This document shows, in pieces, positions 1-5,988 of a stretch of 9,360 nt of DNA. The DNA comes from Asaia bogorensis (GTDB lineage Bacteria > Pseudomonadota > Alphaproteobacteria > Acetobacterales > Acetobacteraceae), in assembly GCA_945874515.1 (NCBI GenBank), contig CAMCHA010000060.1, forward strand, positions 1 through 9,360. Direction: 5' to 3'. Below the pieces are notes generated by a model that saw only the letters and a program-made list of their open reading frames with translations, was not told where the DNA came from and made no database searches. Numbering within the stretch: the first letter of the stretch is position 1; the number at the start of each line of letters is the position of its first letter. The translations under genes and the position numbers were made by a program.

Positions 1-193
1 AACCGCCAGCATGGGCCTTCTCAGCGCTCTCCCGCGCCTCGGGCGCTGGGTCAAAACCAATCACGTCATAGCCGGCGGCGGCAGCGCCAAGCGCCAAGGG
101 CCGGCCGACATAACCAAGGCCGAGCACAGCCAAACGCCCTCGGCTGAGCAGGGGGATGGGCGCCAAGACAGGATGTAAAAGATCCAGACTCAC
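1..193 (-). CDS. Nucleotide-sugar dehydrogenase, N-terminal part (cut by window edge)
   Basis: Only the first 64 or so codons are inside the window. The translation carries a Rossmann NAD-binding motif GLGYVG at residues 25-30, followed by RPLA and a second beta strand ending in an acidic residue (VIGFD, Asp48). This is the N-terminal signature of the UDP-glucose/UDP-N-acetylmannosamine dehydrogenase superfamily (WecC/TviB/Ugd-like), cytoplasmic enzymes that oxidise the C6 hydroxyl of a UDP-sugar to a uronic acid for capsule, O-antigen or exopolysaccharide. The most common residue after GLGYVG is Leu or Met; here it is Arg. The start is taken as GTG at 193 because no ATG, GTG or TTG lies between it and the in-frame stop near 254-256. 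An AAAGG lies almost against the GTG, too close for a classical ribosome binding site, so a start a few codons further in is possible. The family call is firm, but the substrate cannot be told from this fragment. Confidence 0.8.
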   Translation of the reverse strand, partial: MSLDLLHPVLAPIPLLSRGRLAVLGLGYVGRPLALGAAAAGYDVIGFDPAPEARESAEKAHAGG

Positions 194-415
194 ACCTTTA
201 TGATTGTGGTATTTTATAAAAATGCAACCCTGGGTTTTGTATCGGGTGAGCGTTCAGTCATCCAAAGCCTTAGCATTGCCACCACCTCTTTCCTTTTGCG
301 GCGTCAACAGCACGGCTAAATGCTTGTTTTTACGCCACTACCTGCCGGAAAATTTGTTTCCAGCCCCGACGATTCTCCCCTAAAGAAATGGCGTACCTCG
401 GTTTTGGAGCACGTC
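194..415. other. Divergent intergenic region between sugar dehydrogenase and upp
   Basis: This gap of about 220 bases separates two genes that point away from each other and should hold both promoters. It contains a small AT-rich island at about 197-241 with a TATAAA-like sequence on either strand. Read towards the dehydrogenase, TATAAA at 218-213 would give a leader of only about a dozen bases, but no convincing -35 element sits at the right distance. Towards upp, no hexamer pair stands out. No hairpin, riboswitch or small gene was recognised. Confidence 0.4.
406..409 (+). promoter_or_regulatory. Ribosome binding site deciding the upp start
   Basis: GGAG lies 6 bases before the ATG at 416. 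Neither the ATG at 320 nor the ATG at 449 has a comparable sequence at a good distance. The ATG at 449 is closest to where the family homology begins, but 416 has by far the best initiation context. Confidence 0.6.
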
Positions 416-1069
416 ATGGCCAGGCGTTCAGCATCGAATGATACAGGCATGCTCACGGTGGTGGGGCACCCGCTGATCCAGCACAGGCTTTCACAGATGC
501 GCGAAAAATCCTGCCCCGTGCCCACCTTCCGCGCCCTGCTGCGCGACATCGCTATGCTGCTCGGCGCTGCCGCTTTGGCCGATCTGCCGCTTGAAGCGGG
601 CGAGGTTGAAACGCCGCTGGAACGCATGTCGGCGCCAAAACTTTCCGGCAAGCCGCCGATCTTCGCCCTGGTGCTGCGTGCCGGCATAGGGTTTCTGGAT
701 GGCATGCTGAACCTTCTGCCTGAAGCGGGTGTCGCGCATATTGGCGTCTATCGCGACCACAAAACACTGGAAGCGCATGAATACTACTTCAAGGCGCCGG
801 AGGATTTGGCCGAACGCCTGGTGATCCTGCTCGATCCCATGCTGGCGACTGGCAATTCAGCCGTCGCCGCACTTGATCGGCTGAAGGCGCGCGGGGCCAC
901 GCGCATCCGCTTCATCTGCCTGCTCGCCGCGCCCGAGGGTATTCGCCATGTGCGCGAAGCCCATCCCGATGTGGCGATCTGGACCGCGGCAATTGACGAA
1001 AAGCTTGATGAGAACGGCTATATCCGCCCTGGCCTTGGCGATGCCGGGGATCGTGTTTTCGGGACCTGA
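416..1069 (+). CDS. upp: Uracil phosphoribosyltransferase
   Basis: Converts uracil and PRPP to UMP and pyrophosphate in the cytoplasm, the main pyrimidine salvage step. The protein is 217 residues, close to the usual 208-210. The N-terminus resembles the E. coli enzyme from about residue 13 ([16 protein letters not shown]). [14 protein letters not shown] at about 86-99 matches the conserved RAGLGMMDG segment. The PRPP-binding loop is [10 protein letters not shown] at 140-149, and the C-terminus [16 protein letters not shown] (202-217) forms the uracil pocket. One variation is Asn in the PRPP loop where Gly is usual (ATGGS in E. coli); the rest of the loop is intact, so activity is expected. 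The gene stands alone, with no uraA-type permease beside it, and converges on ada with a 16-base gap that holds no obvious terminator. The start at 416 rests on a GGAG six bases upstream; 449 is the alternative. Confidence 0.93.
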   Translation: MARRSASNDTGMLTVVGHPLIQHRLSQMREKSCPVPTFRALLRDIAMLLGAAALADLPLEAGEVETPLERMSAPKLSGKPPIFALVLRAGIGFLDGMLNLLPEAGVAHIGVYRDHKTLEAHEYYFKAPEDLAERLVILLDPMLATGNSAVAALDRLKARGATRIRFICLLAAPEGIRHVREAHPDVAIWTAAIDEKLDENGYIRPGLGDAGDRVFGT

Positions 1070-1085
1070 TACGCGACCAGGAAGC

Positions 1086-2144
1086 TCAGGCGCCCCTTTC
1101 GCCCGCCAATAAGGCGCGCTTGCGCGCAACACCCCAGCGATAGCCTGTCACATCACCATCCTTCCCCACCACGCGATGGCAGGGCACCGAGAGCGAAACC
1201 GGGTTTTGCGCGCAGGCCCGCGCGACCGCGCGCGTTGCCTTGGGCTCACCCATGGCGGCGGCGAGCGCGCTGTATGTTGTGGTTTGGCCCAGCGGAATGC
1301 CGCGCAGCGCTTCCCAAACGCGGCGCTGGAAAATCGTGCCGCGCAAATCCAAGGGAAGTTCCAAGGCAGCGCGCGGTTCAGCGATGAAGGCGATGGCGCG
1401 ATTGGCAAGTTCGCTGATCTTTTCTGGTGCTGATTCAATCCGCGCTTGGGGAAAGCGTGCGCGCAAATCACCTTCCAAAGCATCACGTGCCTCGCCAAAT
1501 CCAAGGAAGCACACGCCTTGATCTGTAGCGCCGAGGAGCAAAGGACCGAAGGCGCTTTCCGCCCAGGCGATGCGGATCACCTCACCGGCGCCGCCGCGCC
1601 GCGCACGACCGGGGCGCATGCCAAGATGTCGCGCGGTGTTTTCATAAACGCGGCTTTCACTGCCAAAGCCTGCCTCAGCAACCGCTTCCGCAACGCGCGT
1701 CCCTTCAGCCAGCGCGGCTGAAAGGCGCTTCCCGCGCACACCTTCCGCATAGGAACGCGGCGTGACGCCAGTGATGTCCCGAAACATCCGCTGGAAATGA
1801 TGCGGCGCATAGCCAGCGCGCGCTGCCAGGCTCGCGAGGGATGGCGTGGATTCAGAAGCTTCGATCATGGCGCAGGCAGCGCGCACCGCTTCCGCTTGCA
1901 GGCGCGCACGATCACCGCGCGGGTCACAGCGCTTGCAGGGGCGAAAGCCGGCGGCTTCTGCTGCGCCCCAATCGGCGAAAAACCGCACATGGCGGCGGAG
2001 CGGCGCGGGGGAAGGACAGCCAGGGCGGCAATAAATCCCTTGGCTGGTAACAGCGTAAAGAAAAGCGCCACAGGCGGGCGCGGCATCGCGCGCCAGCACG
2101 GCGGCGAAGCGGGTATCATCCAGGGATTCGGGCATGTCGTTCAT
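1086..2144 (-). CDS. ada: Bifunctional Ada: methylphosphotriester/O6-methylguanine-DNA methyltransferase and AraC-type regulator
   Basis: Adaptive-response protein that removes methyl groups from DNA by suicidal transfer to its own cysteines and, once methylated, activates alkylation-repair genes. With the ATG at 2144 it has 352 residues, nearly identical in length to E. coli Ada (354), and the alignment to its N-terminus (VLARD) has the same offset. The zinc/methylphosphotriester domain holds Cys39, Cys43, Cys70 and Cys73 (YCRPGC and PCKRC), with Cys39 the expected acceptor. An AraC-type helix-turn-helix domain spans about 85-180 (LAARAGYAPHHFQRMF, then GFGSESRVYENTARHLGM). The C-terminal O6-alkylguanine transferase domain has the active-site PCHRV with Cys322, and GYRWGVARK at 334-342. 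All key residues are present, so this is a complete Ada and not the split form. No clear ribosome binding site precedes 2144. ATG codons at 2180 and 2135 are alternatives; longer forms would run into the hairpin array. No classical Ada box was found upstream. Confidence 0.93.
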   Translation of the reverse strand: MNDMPESLDDTRFAAVLARDAAPACGAFLYAVTSQGIYCRPGCPSPAPLRRHVRFFADWGAAEAAGFRPCKRCDPRGDRARLQAEAVRAACAMIEASESTPSLASLAARAGYAPHHFQRMFRDITGVTPRSYAEGVRGKRLSAALAEGTRVAEAVAEAGFGSESRVYENTARHLGMRPGRARRGGAGEVIRIAWAESAFGPLLLGATDQGVCFLGFGEARDALEGDLRARFPQARIESAPEKISELANRAIAFIAEPRAALELPLDLRGTIFQRRVWEALRGIPLGQTTTYSALAAAMGEPKATRAVARACAQNPVSLSVPCHRVVGKDGDVTGYRWGVARKRALLAGERGA

Positions 2145-2212
2145 GCTTGTATGTTTGGCCAAGCGCGCCCCACGCGCCATCCGCTTCTTGCGCTCACTTG
2201 ATTCCTCTGTCG

Positions 2213-2320
2213 CGGATCGTGGCCGATCCGCCCTCAGACGCCGGCGCGCGCATCCGCGCGCTTGGCTTCGCTGCATAAGCAGCGGCGCCCATTCGGGCGC
2301 TCGCCCGCCTTTGGCGGGCG
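2213..2320. repeat. Array of five consecutive perfect hairpins between rlmH and ada
   Basis: Five perfect inverted repeats follow one another in 108 bases. They are CGGATCG-TGGC-CGATCCG (2213-2230), GCGCGCG-CATC-CGCGCGC (2244-2261), GCTGC-ATAA-GCAGC (2270-2283), GCGCCC-ATTC-GGGCGC (2285-2300) and CGCCCGCC-TTT-GGCGGGCG (2302-2320). Stems are 5 to 8 base pairs and loops 3 to 4 bases. The last three are separated by a single base each. No T-run follows the array on the minus strand, so it is not a textbook intrinsic terminator. It lies in the 3' flank of rlmH and the 5' flank of ada. Possible roles are mRNA end protection, transcription attenuation before ada, or a palindromic intergenic element. 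The hairpins are read directly from the sequence; the role is inference. Confidence 0.75.
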
Positions 2321-2357
2321 CAAGAGGCCAGGTTTATTGCAGCAACCGCTTTGCGCA

Positions 2358-2816
2358 TTAGGGTCGCCAAGTGCGGTGGTAGGGATGCCCACTCCTGATC
2401 GCCTGCACCCGGTAGAGCTGTTCCGCCAGCATCCCGCGCACCAGAAAATGCGGCCAGGTGAGCGGCCCGAGTGAGAGCCGATATTCTGCGCGCGCCTGCA
2501 CGGCAGGATCGAGCCCCTCCGCCCCGCCAATGATGAAGCAGGCGCTGCGCCCGGCCTCATCCCAGCGTGTCAGCAGCGCGGCCAGGTTTTCTGTATCGGG
2601 CATGGCGCCGCCAAGGTCCAAGGCAACAGGGACTGCTCCGGCCGGGATGGCGCCCAGGATGGCAGCGCCTTCGCGACGGCGGATTTCGGCTTCACTGCCG
2701 CGCGCTTCGGGGATTTCGACCAATTCGGGCGCCGGGCGCAGACGCGCCGCGTAATGCGCGTAAAGGGCGGCTTCCGGCCCGGGCTTTATACGCCCGATGG
2801 CGATGATCCTATTCAG
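2358..2816 (-). CDS. rlmH: 23S rRNA (pseudouridine1915-N3)-methyltransferase RlmH
   Basis: SPOUT-family enzyme that uses S-adenosylmethionine to methylate pseudouridine 1915 in helix 69 of 23S rRNA on assembled 70S ribosomes. Counted from CTG at 2816 the protein is 152 residues (family about 155). The N-terminal strand reads [13 protein letters not shown]. The SAM-binding knot has [10 protein letters not shown] at about 94-103, [16 protein letters not shown] at 121-136 and the diagnostic C-terminal GHPYHR at 143-148. The start is odd. Between the in-frame TGA near 2843-2841 and the TTG at 2723 there is no ATG, GTG or TTG, and starting at the TTG would delete the first 31 residues, including the first beta strand. 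CTG at 2816 overlaps the rsfS stop (CTGAATAG), suggesting coupled translation. ACG at 2825 has GGAG seven bases upstream and is another option; a sequence error is a third. Function is sure, the exact start is not. Confidence 0.85.
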   Translation of the reverse strand: MNRIIAIGRIKPGPEAALYAHYAARLRPAPELVEIPEARGSEAEIRRREGAAILGAIPAGAVPVALDLGGAMPDTENLAALLTRWDEAGRSACFIIGGAEGLDPAVQARAEYRLSLGPLTWPHFLVRGMLAEQLYRVQAIRSGHPYHRTWRP

Positions 2817-3705
2817 GCGCGGCGTCGGAATTCTCCGTCGTCAGTGGGCTTTCCGGGCCCCACATACGTTCCAGGCGATAAAGCTCTCGCGCATCCGGGC
2901 GGAACAGGTGGATCACCAGATCACCCGCATCAATCAGCACCCAATCGCCCGAGGCCTGAATGGCATCTCGCTTGATGTGCAACCCGGCCTTGCCAAGCGC
3001 TTCATCCAAATGCGTCGCCATGGCTTGCAATTGGCGCTCAACCTGACCGGTCGCGATGATCAGCCGGTCCGTGTAATCAGCGCGGCCAGTTACGTCCAAG
3101 ACCACGATGTTTTCGGCCTTGTCGTCTTCCAGGCTTTGCCGCGCGGCCTCTACAAGTATTTCCAGCCGGTCCGGTGCAATTTTTTCGCGGCGCCTGCCGC
3201 GGGCGGGGCGAGGCGCTGTGACCTTGGTGACGGGTTCTGCTTTAGGCACGGCCTTCGTTTTTGGCGCCGCCTTGCTGGCCTTGGCGGCAGGCTTTGCCGC
3301 TGGCTTAGCCGCAGTTGCTTTGACGGCGGCGCGCTTCGGCGCTGGCGCGGCAGCAGCCGTTTTTGGCGCAGCCTTGCTGGCCTTGGCGGCAGGTTTTGAC
3401 GCTGGCTTAGCTACGGCGACTTTGGCGGCAGCACGCTTCGGCGCTGGCGCGGCAGCGGCGGTTTTCGGCGCGGCCTTGCTGGCCTTGGCGGCAGGCTTTG
3501 GCGCTGGCTTAGCTGCGGCAGCTTTGGCTGCAGCACGCTTCGGCGCCGGCTTGGCGGCAGCGGTTTTCGGCGCAGCCTTCGCCTTGGGCACGGCCGCAGC
3601 TTTCGGCTTGGCGTTCGCCTTGGCCTTGGTCGCGGCTTTGGGTTTTGGCTCGGCGGCGACGCGCCGCTTTGGGCTTTCTTCAGCCGGGGTGGGCTTGCGG
3701 GCTAT
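2809..3705 (-). CDS. rsfS: Ribosomal silencing factor RsfS (Iojap) with a long Lys/Ala/Pro-rich repeat tail
   Basis: RsfS binds ribosomal protein uL14 and blocks 30S/50S joining when nutrients run short. The conserved domain is C-terminal, at about residues 175-283 of 298: [16 protein letters not shown] (198-213), [15 protein letters not shown] (254-268) and [10 protein letters not shown] (274-283), followed by a short acidic tail. RsfS proteins are usually about 105-150 residues. The rest here is a low-complexity N-terminal extension of about 170 residues made of Lys, Ala and Pro, resembling histone H1-like bacterial tails; residues 20-156 contain no Asp or Glu. The start is taken as ATA at 3705, because AGGAGG lies 5 bases before it, the gap to nadD is then 29 bases, and the same Lys/Ala/Pro composition continues upstream of the first canonical in-frame start (GTG at 3591, no ribosome binding site, 260 residues). 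The gene sits between nadD and rlmH, its usual neighbours. The domain call is firm, the start is inferred. Confidence 0.88.
   Translation of the reverse strand: MARKPTPAEESPKRRVAAEPKPKAATKAKANAKPKAAAVPKAKAAPKTAAAKPAPKRAAAKAAAAKPAPKPAAKASKAAPKTAAAAPAPKRAAAKVAVAKPASKPAAKASKAAPKTAAAAPAPKRAAVKATAAKPAAKPAAKASKAAPKTKAVPKAEPVTKVTAPRPARGRRREKIAPDRLEILVEAARQSLEDDKAENIVVLDVTGRADYTDRLIIATGQVERQLQAMATHLDEALGKAGLHIKRDAIQASGDWVLIDAGDLVIHLFRPDARELYRLERMWGPESPLTTENSDAAPE
3256..3585 (-). repeat. Tandem 102-bp coding repeat in rsfS (about 3.2 copies)
   Basis: A 34-residue unit ([18 protein letters not shown], then [16 protein letters not shown]) repeats in frame: partial copy at 3585-3514, full copies at 3513-3412 and 3411-3310, and a half copy at 3309-3256. 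The copies also match at the DNA level (for example the repeated plus-strand block GCCTTGCTGGCCTTGGCGGC), with mostly third-base changes, which indicates fairly recent duplication. A unit length divisible by three means copy-number change would alter the tail length without breaking the frame. Confidence 0.85.
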
Positions 3706-3710
3706 GGCCG

Positions 3711-3716
3711 CCTCCT
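3711..3716 (-). promoter_or_regulatory. Strong ribosome binding site before the ATA start of rsfS
   Basis: AGGAGG, a full match to the Shine-Dalgarno core, is followed by the 5-base spacer CGGCC and then ATA GCC CGC AAG. No ATG, GTG or TTG in any frame lies at a suitable distance, so this site points to ATA at 3705 as the initiation codon of rsfS. Confidence 0.65.
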
Positions 3717-3734
3717 GTCTTTTTTAACCAAGTG

Positions 3735-4343
3735 TCACGGGTGCAGCGCTGCCGCCCTTATTGCGGTGGCGGAGGCGGCGTGTTCCCGGGCGGAAACGAA
3801 ACACCAATTGGCGTGTTTCGTAGCCCGCTTCGGGTCGGCAAGCAACGCGCCGGGCCGGCAACGCTGGTGGCGCAGTACCGAAGCCGCCGCGCCACGCAGT
3901 GCCTGTCGCGTCCAACCCGGGCGGGGCAGCACCGCCAAGGGGGTAGAAGTGGCGATGCGGCGCCATAATTTCCAGCGGGGCAGCTGCACCAGATTATCCG
4001 CGCCAATCAGAAACACGAACACCACGCGGGGAAAGCGCCGATGCAGCTTTGCCAGCGTATCCGCCGTGAAGCGCGTGCCGAGCCCGCTTTCGATATCGGT
4101 CGCAATCACCCGCCTGCCATCGGCGATGCGTCGCGCACCAGCCAGGCGGTCAGCGAGCGGCGCCATGCCCGCCCGGGGCTTCAACGGATTACCAGGGGAG
4201 ACCATAAGCCAGACCTGATCCAGCCCAAGCGCCCGCATGGCCTGGCGCGCGACATGGATATGCCCGGCATGGGCCGGGTTGAAGGACCCGCCCAAAAGGC
4301 CGATGCGGCGGCGGCGACCATCGCCGAAGCGGGATGGATTCAT
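3735..4343 (-). CDS. nadD: Nicotinate-nucleotide adenylyltransferase NadD
   Basis: Transfers AMP from ATP to nicotinate mononucleotide, giving deamido-NAD, the precursor of NAD. The protein has 202 residues, typical for the family. The nucleotidyltransferase signature is LLGGSFNPAHAGH at 16-28 (GGSFNPxHxGH), with TADTL at 93-97, the conserved FLIGADNLVQLPRW at 111-124, and the C-terminal SATAIR at 191-196, equivalent to the SSTxIR nucleotide-binding motif. The first residues (MNPSRFGDGRRRR) are a basic leader. The bases directly before ATG 4343 are CCCCCC, so there is no Shine-Dalgarno sequence, and no other start codon lies between 4343 and the GGSFNP motif. A sigma70-like promoter placed to start transcription at the ATG is listed separately. 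The monooxygenase gene ends 61 bases upstream, and rsfS begins about 29 bases downstream on the same strand. Confidence 0.93.
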   Translation of the reverse strand: MNPSRFGDGRRRRIGLLGGSFNPAHAGHIHVARQAMRALGLDQVWLMVSPGNPLKPRAGMAPLADRLAGARRIADGRRVIATDIESGLGTRFTADTLAKLHRRFPRVVFVFLIGADNLVQLPRWKLWRRIATSTPLAVLPRPGWTRQALRGAAASVLRHQRCRPGALLADPKRATKHANWCFVSAREHAASATAIRAAALHP

Positions 4344-4349
4344 GGGGGG

Positions 4350-4378
4350 AGCATAAACGGCTCAGGCGCCAAGGTGAA
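4350..4378 (-). promoter_or_regulatory. Possible leaderless promoter of nadD
   Basis: On the minus strand, TTCACC (4378-4373, 4 of 6 match to TTGACA) is separated by 17 bases from TATGCT (4355-4350, 4 of 6 match to TATAAT). Seven bases after the -10 is the A of the nadD ATG, so transcription would start at or next to the start codon. This fits the absence of any ribosome binding site. It is inferred from pattern alone. Confidence 0.4.
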
Positions 4379-4404
4379 TTGGCCTGCGACGTCCCGGCCG
4401 CCGA

Positions 4405-5910
4405 TTATTTGTAAACAAATGCAGCGTCGTTCAGGTCTATTTGGGGGAATTCATCCTTCTCGGCCCAATAATCCTGATTATGCATCCATTCGGGCTTGTC
4501 GCCGCGTTGTGGTAGCAGATGCATGCCGCGCATCAGATAGCCTGGATTGAAATTTTCGGGATCAATCCAGGGCAGGATGGGCATGTTATGGTCTTCTTCC
4601 CGCAGCGCCACTTCGACCTGCGCCTTGCCCTTCGCATCCATATGCTTCAGCAATTTGCAGACAAAATCACCCACCAAATCAGCGCGCAAGGTCCAGGAAG
4701 CGCGGAAATAGCCGAAGACCCAAACCATATTGGGAATGCCGGTAAACATCATGCCGCGATAGGTCACCGTTTCATGGAAATCGAGCGGCTTGCCATCAAT
4801 TTCAAAGGCGATATCGCCGAGAACATTCAGATTGAAACCAGTAGCAGCAACAATGATATCCGCTTCGATTTCCTGACCAGATTTGGTCATAACACCCTTT
4901 TCCGAGAAGCCCTCGATCTCGTCTGTCACCACGCTGGCCTTGCCGCTGGCGATGCCATGGAACAGATCGCCATTCGGCACAAAGGCCATGCGTTGCCGCC
5001 AGGGGCGATATCTGGGGGTGAAATGGGTCTCTATATCGTAATCCTGCCCGACAATGTTACGGATTCCATCCAGCAGCGCTTCCTTGACCAACTCTGGTTG
5101 CGTGAAGGTCTGTTTTGCGAACTTGGCTTGCTCGAAAAGGATTTTACGGCGCGTGATTTCGTGAATCCAGTCTTCTGAAATGCCAAGCGCGCGCAATTCC
5201 TCGGCGATCTCAATCGCGTTACGGCCCACGCGGAAATAAGTGGGCGAACGCTGTAGCATCACAACATGGGCGGCTTTGGCTGCCATGGCCGGGATGATCG
5301 TGGCAGCACTCGCCCCTGACCCAATCACCAGAACGCGCTTATCCGCATATTCCAGCCCTTCCGGCCATTCCTCGGAATGCACCAGCCGGCCCTGATAGGC
5401 CGCCATATTCGGCCATTCAGGCATATAGCCCTGATACTGGCGGTAATAGCCCTGGCACATATAGAGAAATTTGCAGGTAAAGCGGCGGGGAAGGCCATTG
5501 GTTTTGTCCAGCACTTCCAAGGTCCAAAGCTTGGTCTGGCTGTCCCAACTTGCTTGGGTAATGTGGTGACGATAGCGGATGTGCCTCGACAGATCATTTT
5601 CGGCGATCACTTCGCCCATATAGCGTAGGATTTCCTCGGCAGTGGCGATAGGCGCGCCGCGCCAGGGCTTGAACCGATAGCCGAAGGTGTGAAGGTCACT
5701 ATCCGAACGGATGCCGGGATATTTATGCGTCCACCAGGTGCCGCCGAAGCTTTCCTCATTCTCAAGCACAACAAAGCGCTTGTCTGGGCATTGGGTGGTG
5801 AGGTGATAGGCGGCGCCAATCCCGGAAATGCCGGCACCAACAATCAGCACATCAAAATATTCGACGGAAAGCGGATTGCTTGCGCTGTGGAGCGGGGAGG
5901 TATCGGGCAT
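4405..5910 (-). CDS. FAD-dependent Baeyer-Villiger-type monooxygenase, EthA-like
   Basis: Flavin- and NADPH-dependent oxygenase that would insert one oxygen atom into a ketone or oxidise a sulfur or nitrogen centre; the natural substrate is unknown. With ATG at 5910 it has 501 residues (mycobacterial EthA about 489). The FAD-binding motif GAGISG is at 25-30, followed by GGTWW (56-60) and YPGIRSDSDLHTFGYRF, nearly as in EthA. The Baeyer-Villiger fingerprint FxGxxxHxxxW(P/D) appears as YQGRLVHSEEWP at 172-183, with Tyr for the first Phe. The NADPH-binding GSGASA is at 197-202 and the ATGFN segment at about 356-360. The C-terminal half also follows EthA (PNGDLFHGIASGK, YRGMMFTGIPNMVW, ASWTLRADLV). 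No signal peptide is seen, so it is cytoplasmic. A GTG at 5967 could extend the frame, but it lies upstream of the extended -10 promoter, so 5910 is preferred. A GGAAG sits very close to the ATG, a weak ribosome binding site. Membership is sure, the reaction is open. Confidence 0.9.
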   Translation of the reverse strand: MPDTSPLHSASNPLSVEYFDVLIVGAGISGIGAAYHLTTQCPDKRFVVLENEESFGGTWWTHKYPGIRSDSDLHTFGYRFKPWRGAPIATAEEILRYMGEVIAENDLSRHIRYRHHITQASWDSQTKLWTLEVLDKTNGLPRRFTCKFLYMCQGYYRQYQGYMPEWPNMAAYQGRLVHSEEWPEGLEYADKRVLVIGSGASAATIIPAMAAKAAHVVMLQRSPTYFRVGRNAIEIAEELRALGISEDWIHEITRRKILFEQAKFAKQTFTQPELVKEALLDGIRNIVGQDYDIETHFTPRYRPWRQRMAFVPNGDLFHGIASGKASVVTDEIEGFSEKGVMTKSGQEIEADIIVAATGFNLNVLGDIAFEIDGKPLDFHETVTYRGMMFTGIPNMVWVFGYFRASWTLRADLVGDFVCKLLKHMDAKGKAQVEVALREEDHNMPILPWIDPENFNPGYLMRGMHLLPQRGDKPEWMHNQDYWAEKDEFPQIDLNDAAFVYK

Positions 5911-5950
5911 GCTTCCAGTCTTTCTTTGGTCGCTAACAAATCTGGAGGAT

Positions 5951-5959
5951 ATTATAGCA
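5951..5959 (-). promoter_or_regulatory. Extended -10 promoter of the monooxygenase gene
   Basis: The minus strand reads TGCTATAAT, a perfect extended -10 element (TGnTATAAT). The hexamer 17 bases upstream, TTCGCT (5979-5974), is a poor -35, as is common for extended -10 promoters. A small hairpin GCTTC-AGC-GAAGC (5969-5981) covers the -35 position and could be an operator or the end of the upstream transcript. The expected transcript start is near 5944, leaving a leader of about 34 bases before ATG 5910. Confidence 0.6.
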
Positions 5960-5988
5960 GGGGGCACGGCTTCAGCGAAGCGCCCGCG

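Noticed and set aside
197..227. TTGCAT and TATAAA as a promoter pair for the sugar dehydrogenase
   Set aside because: The two hexamers are only 4 bases apart, and 17-base spacing from TTGCAT leads to a poor -10 sequence.
2181..2207. An Ada box-like sequence upstream of ada (AATCAAGTGAGCGCAAG on the minus strand)
   Set aside because: It has AAT and GCAA, but their spacing does not fit the six-base spacing described for E. coli, and no promoter elements are arranged around it.
2145..2276. A longer ada product starting at 2276
   Set aside because: The added residues are Arg-rich, would cross the hairpin array, and have no match to the Ada N-terminus, which aligns from 2144.
2302..2320. Rho-independent terminator after rlmH (8-bp stem, 3-base loop)
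   Set aside because: The stem is strong but no T-run follows on either strand, so it is reported as part of the hairpin array and not as a terminator.
3107..3727. Plus-strand frame with long Ala/Leu/Phe/Gly-rich stretches that look like membrane helices
   Set aside because: It is the complement of the Lys/Ala/Pro-coding tandem repeat of rsfS; the apparent hydrophobic repeats come from reading that repeat backwards.
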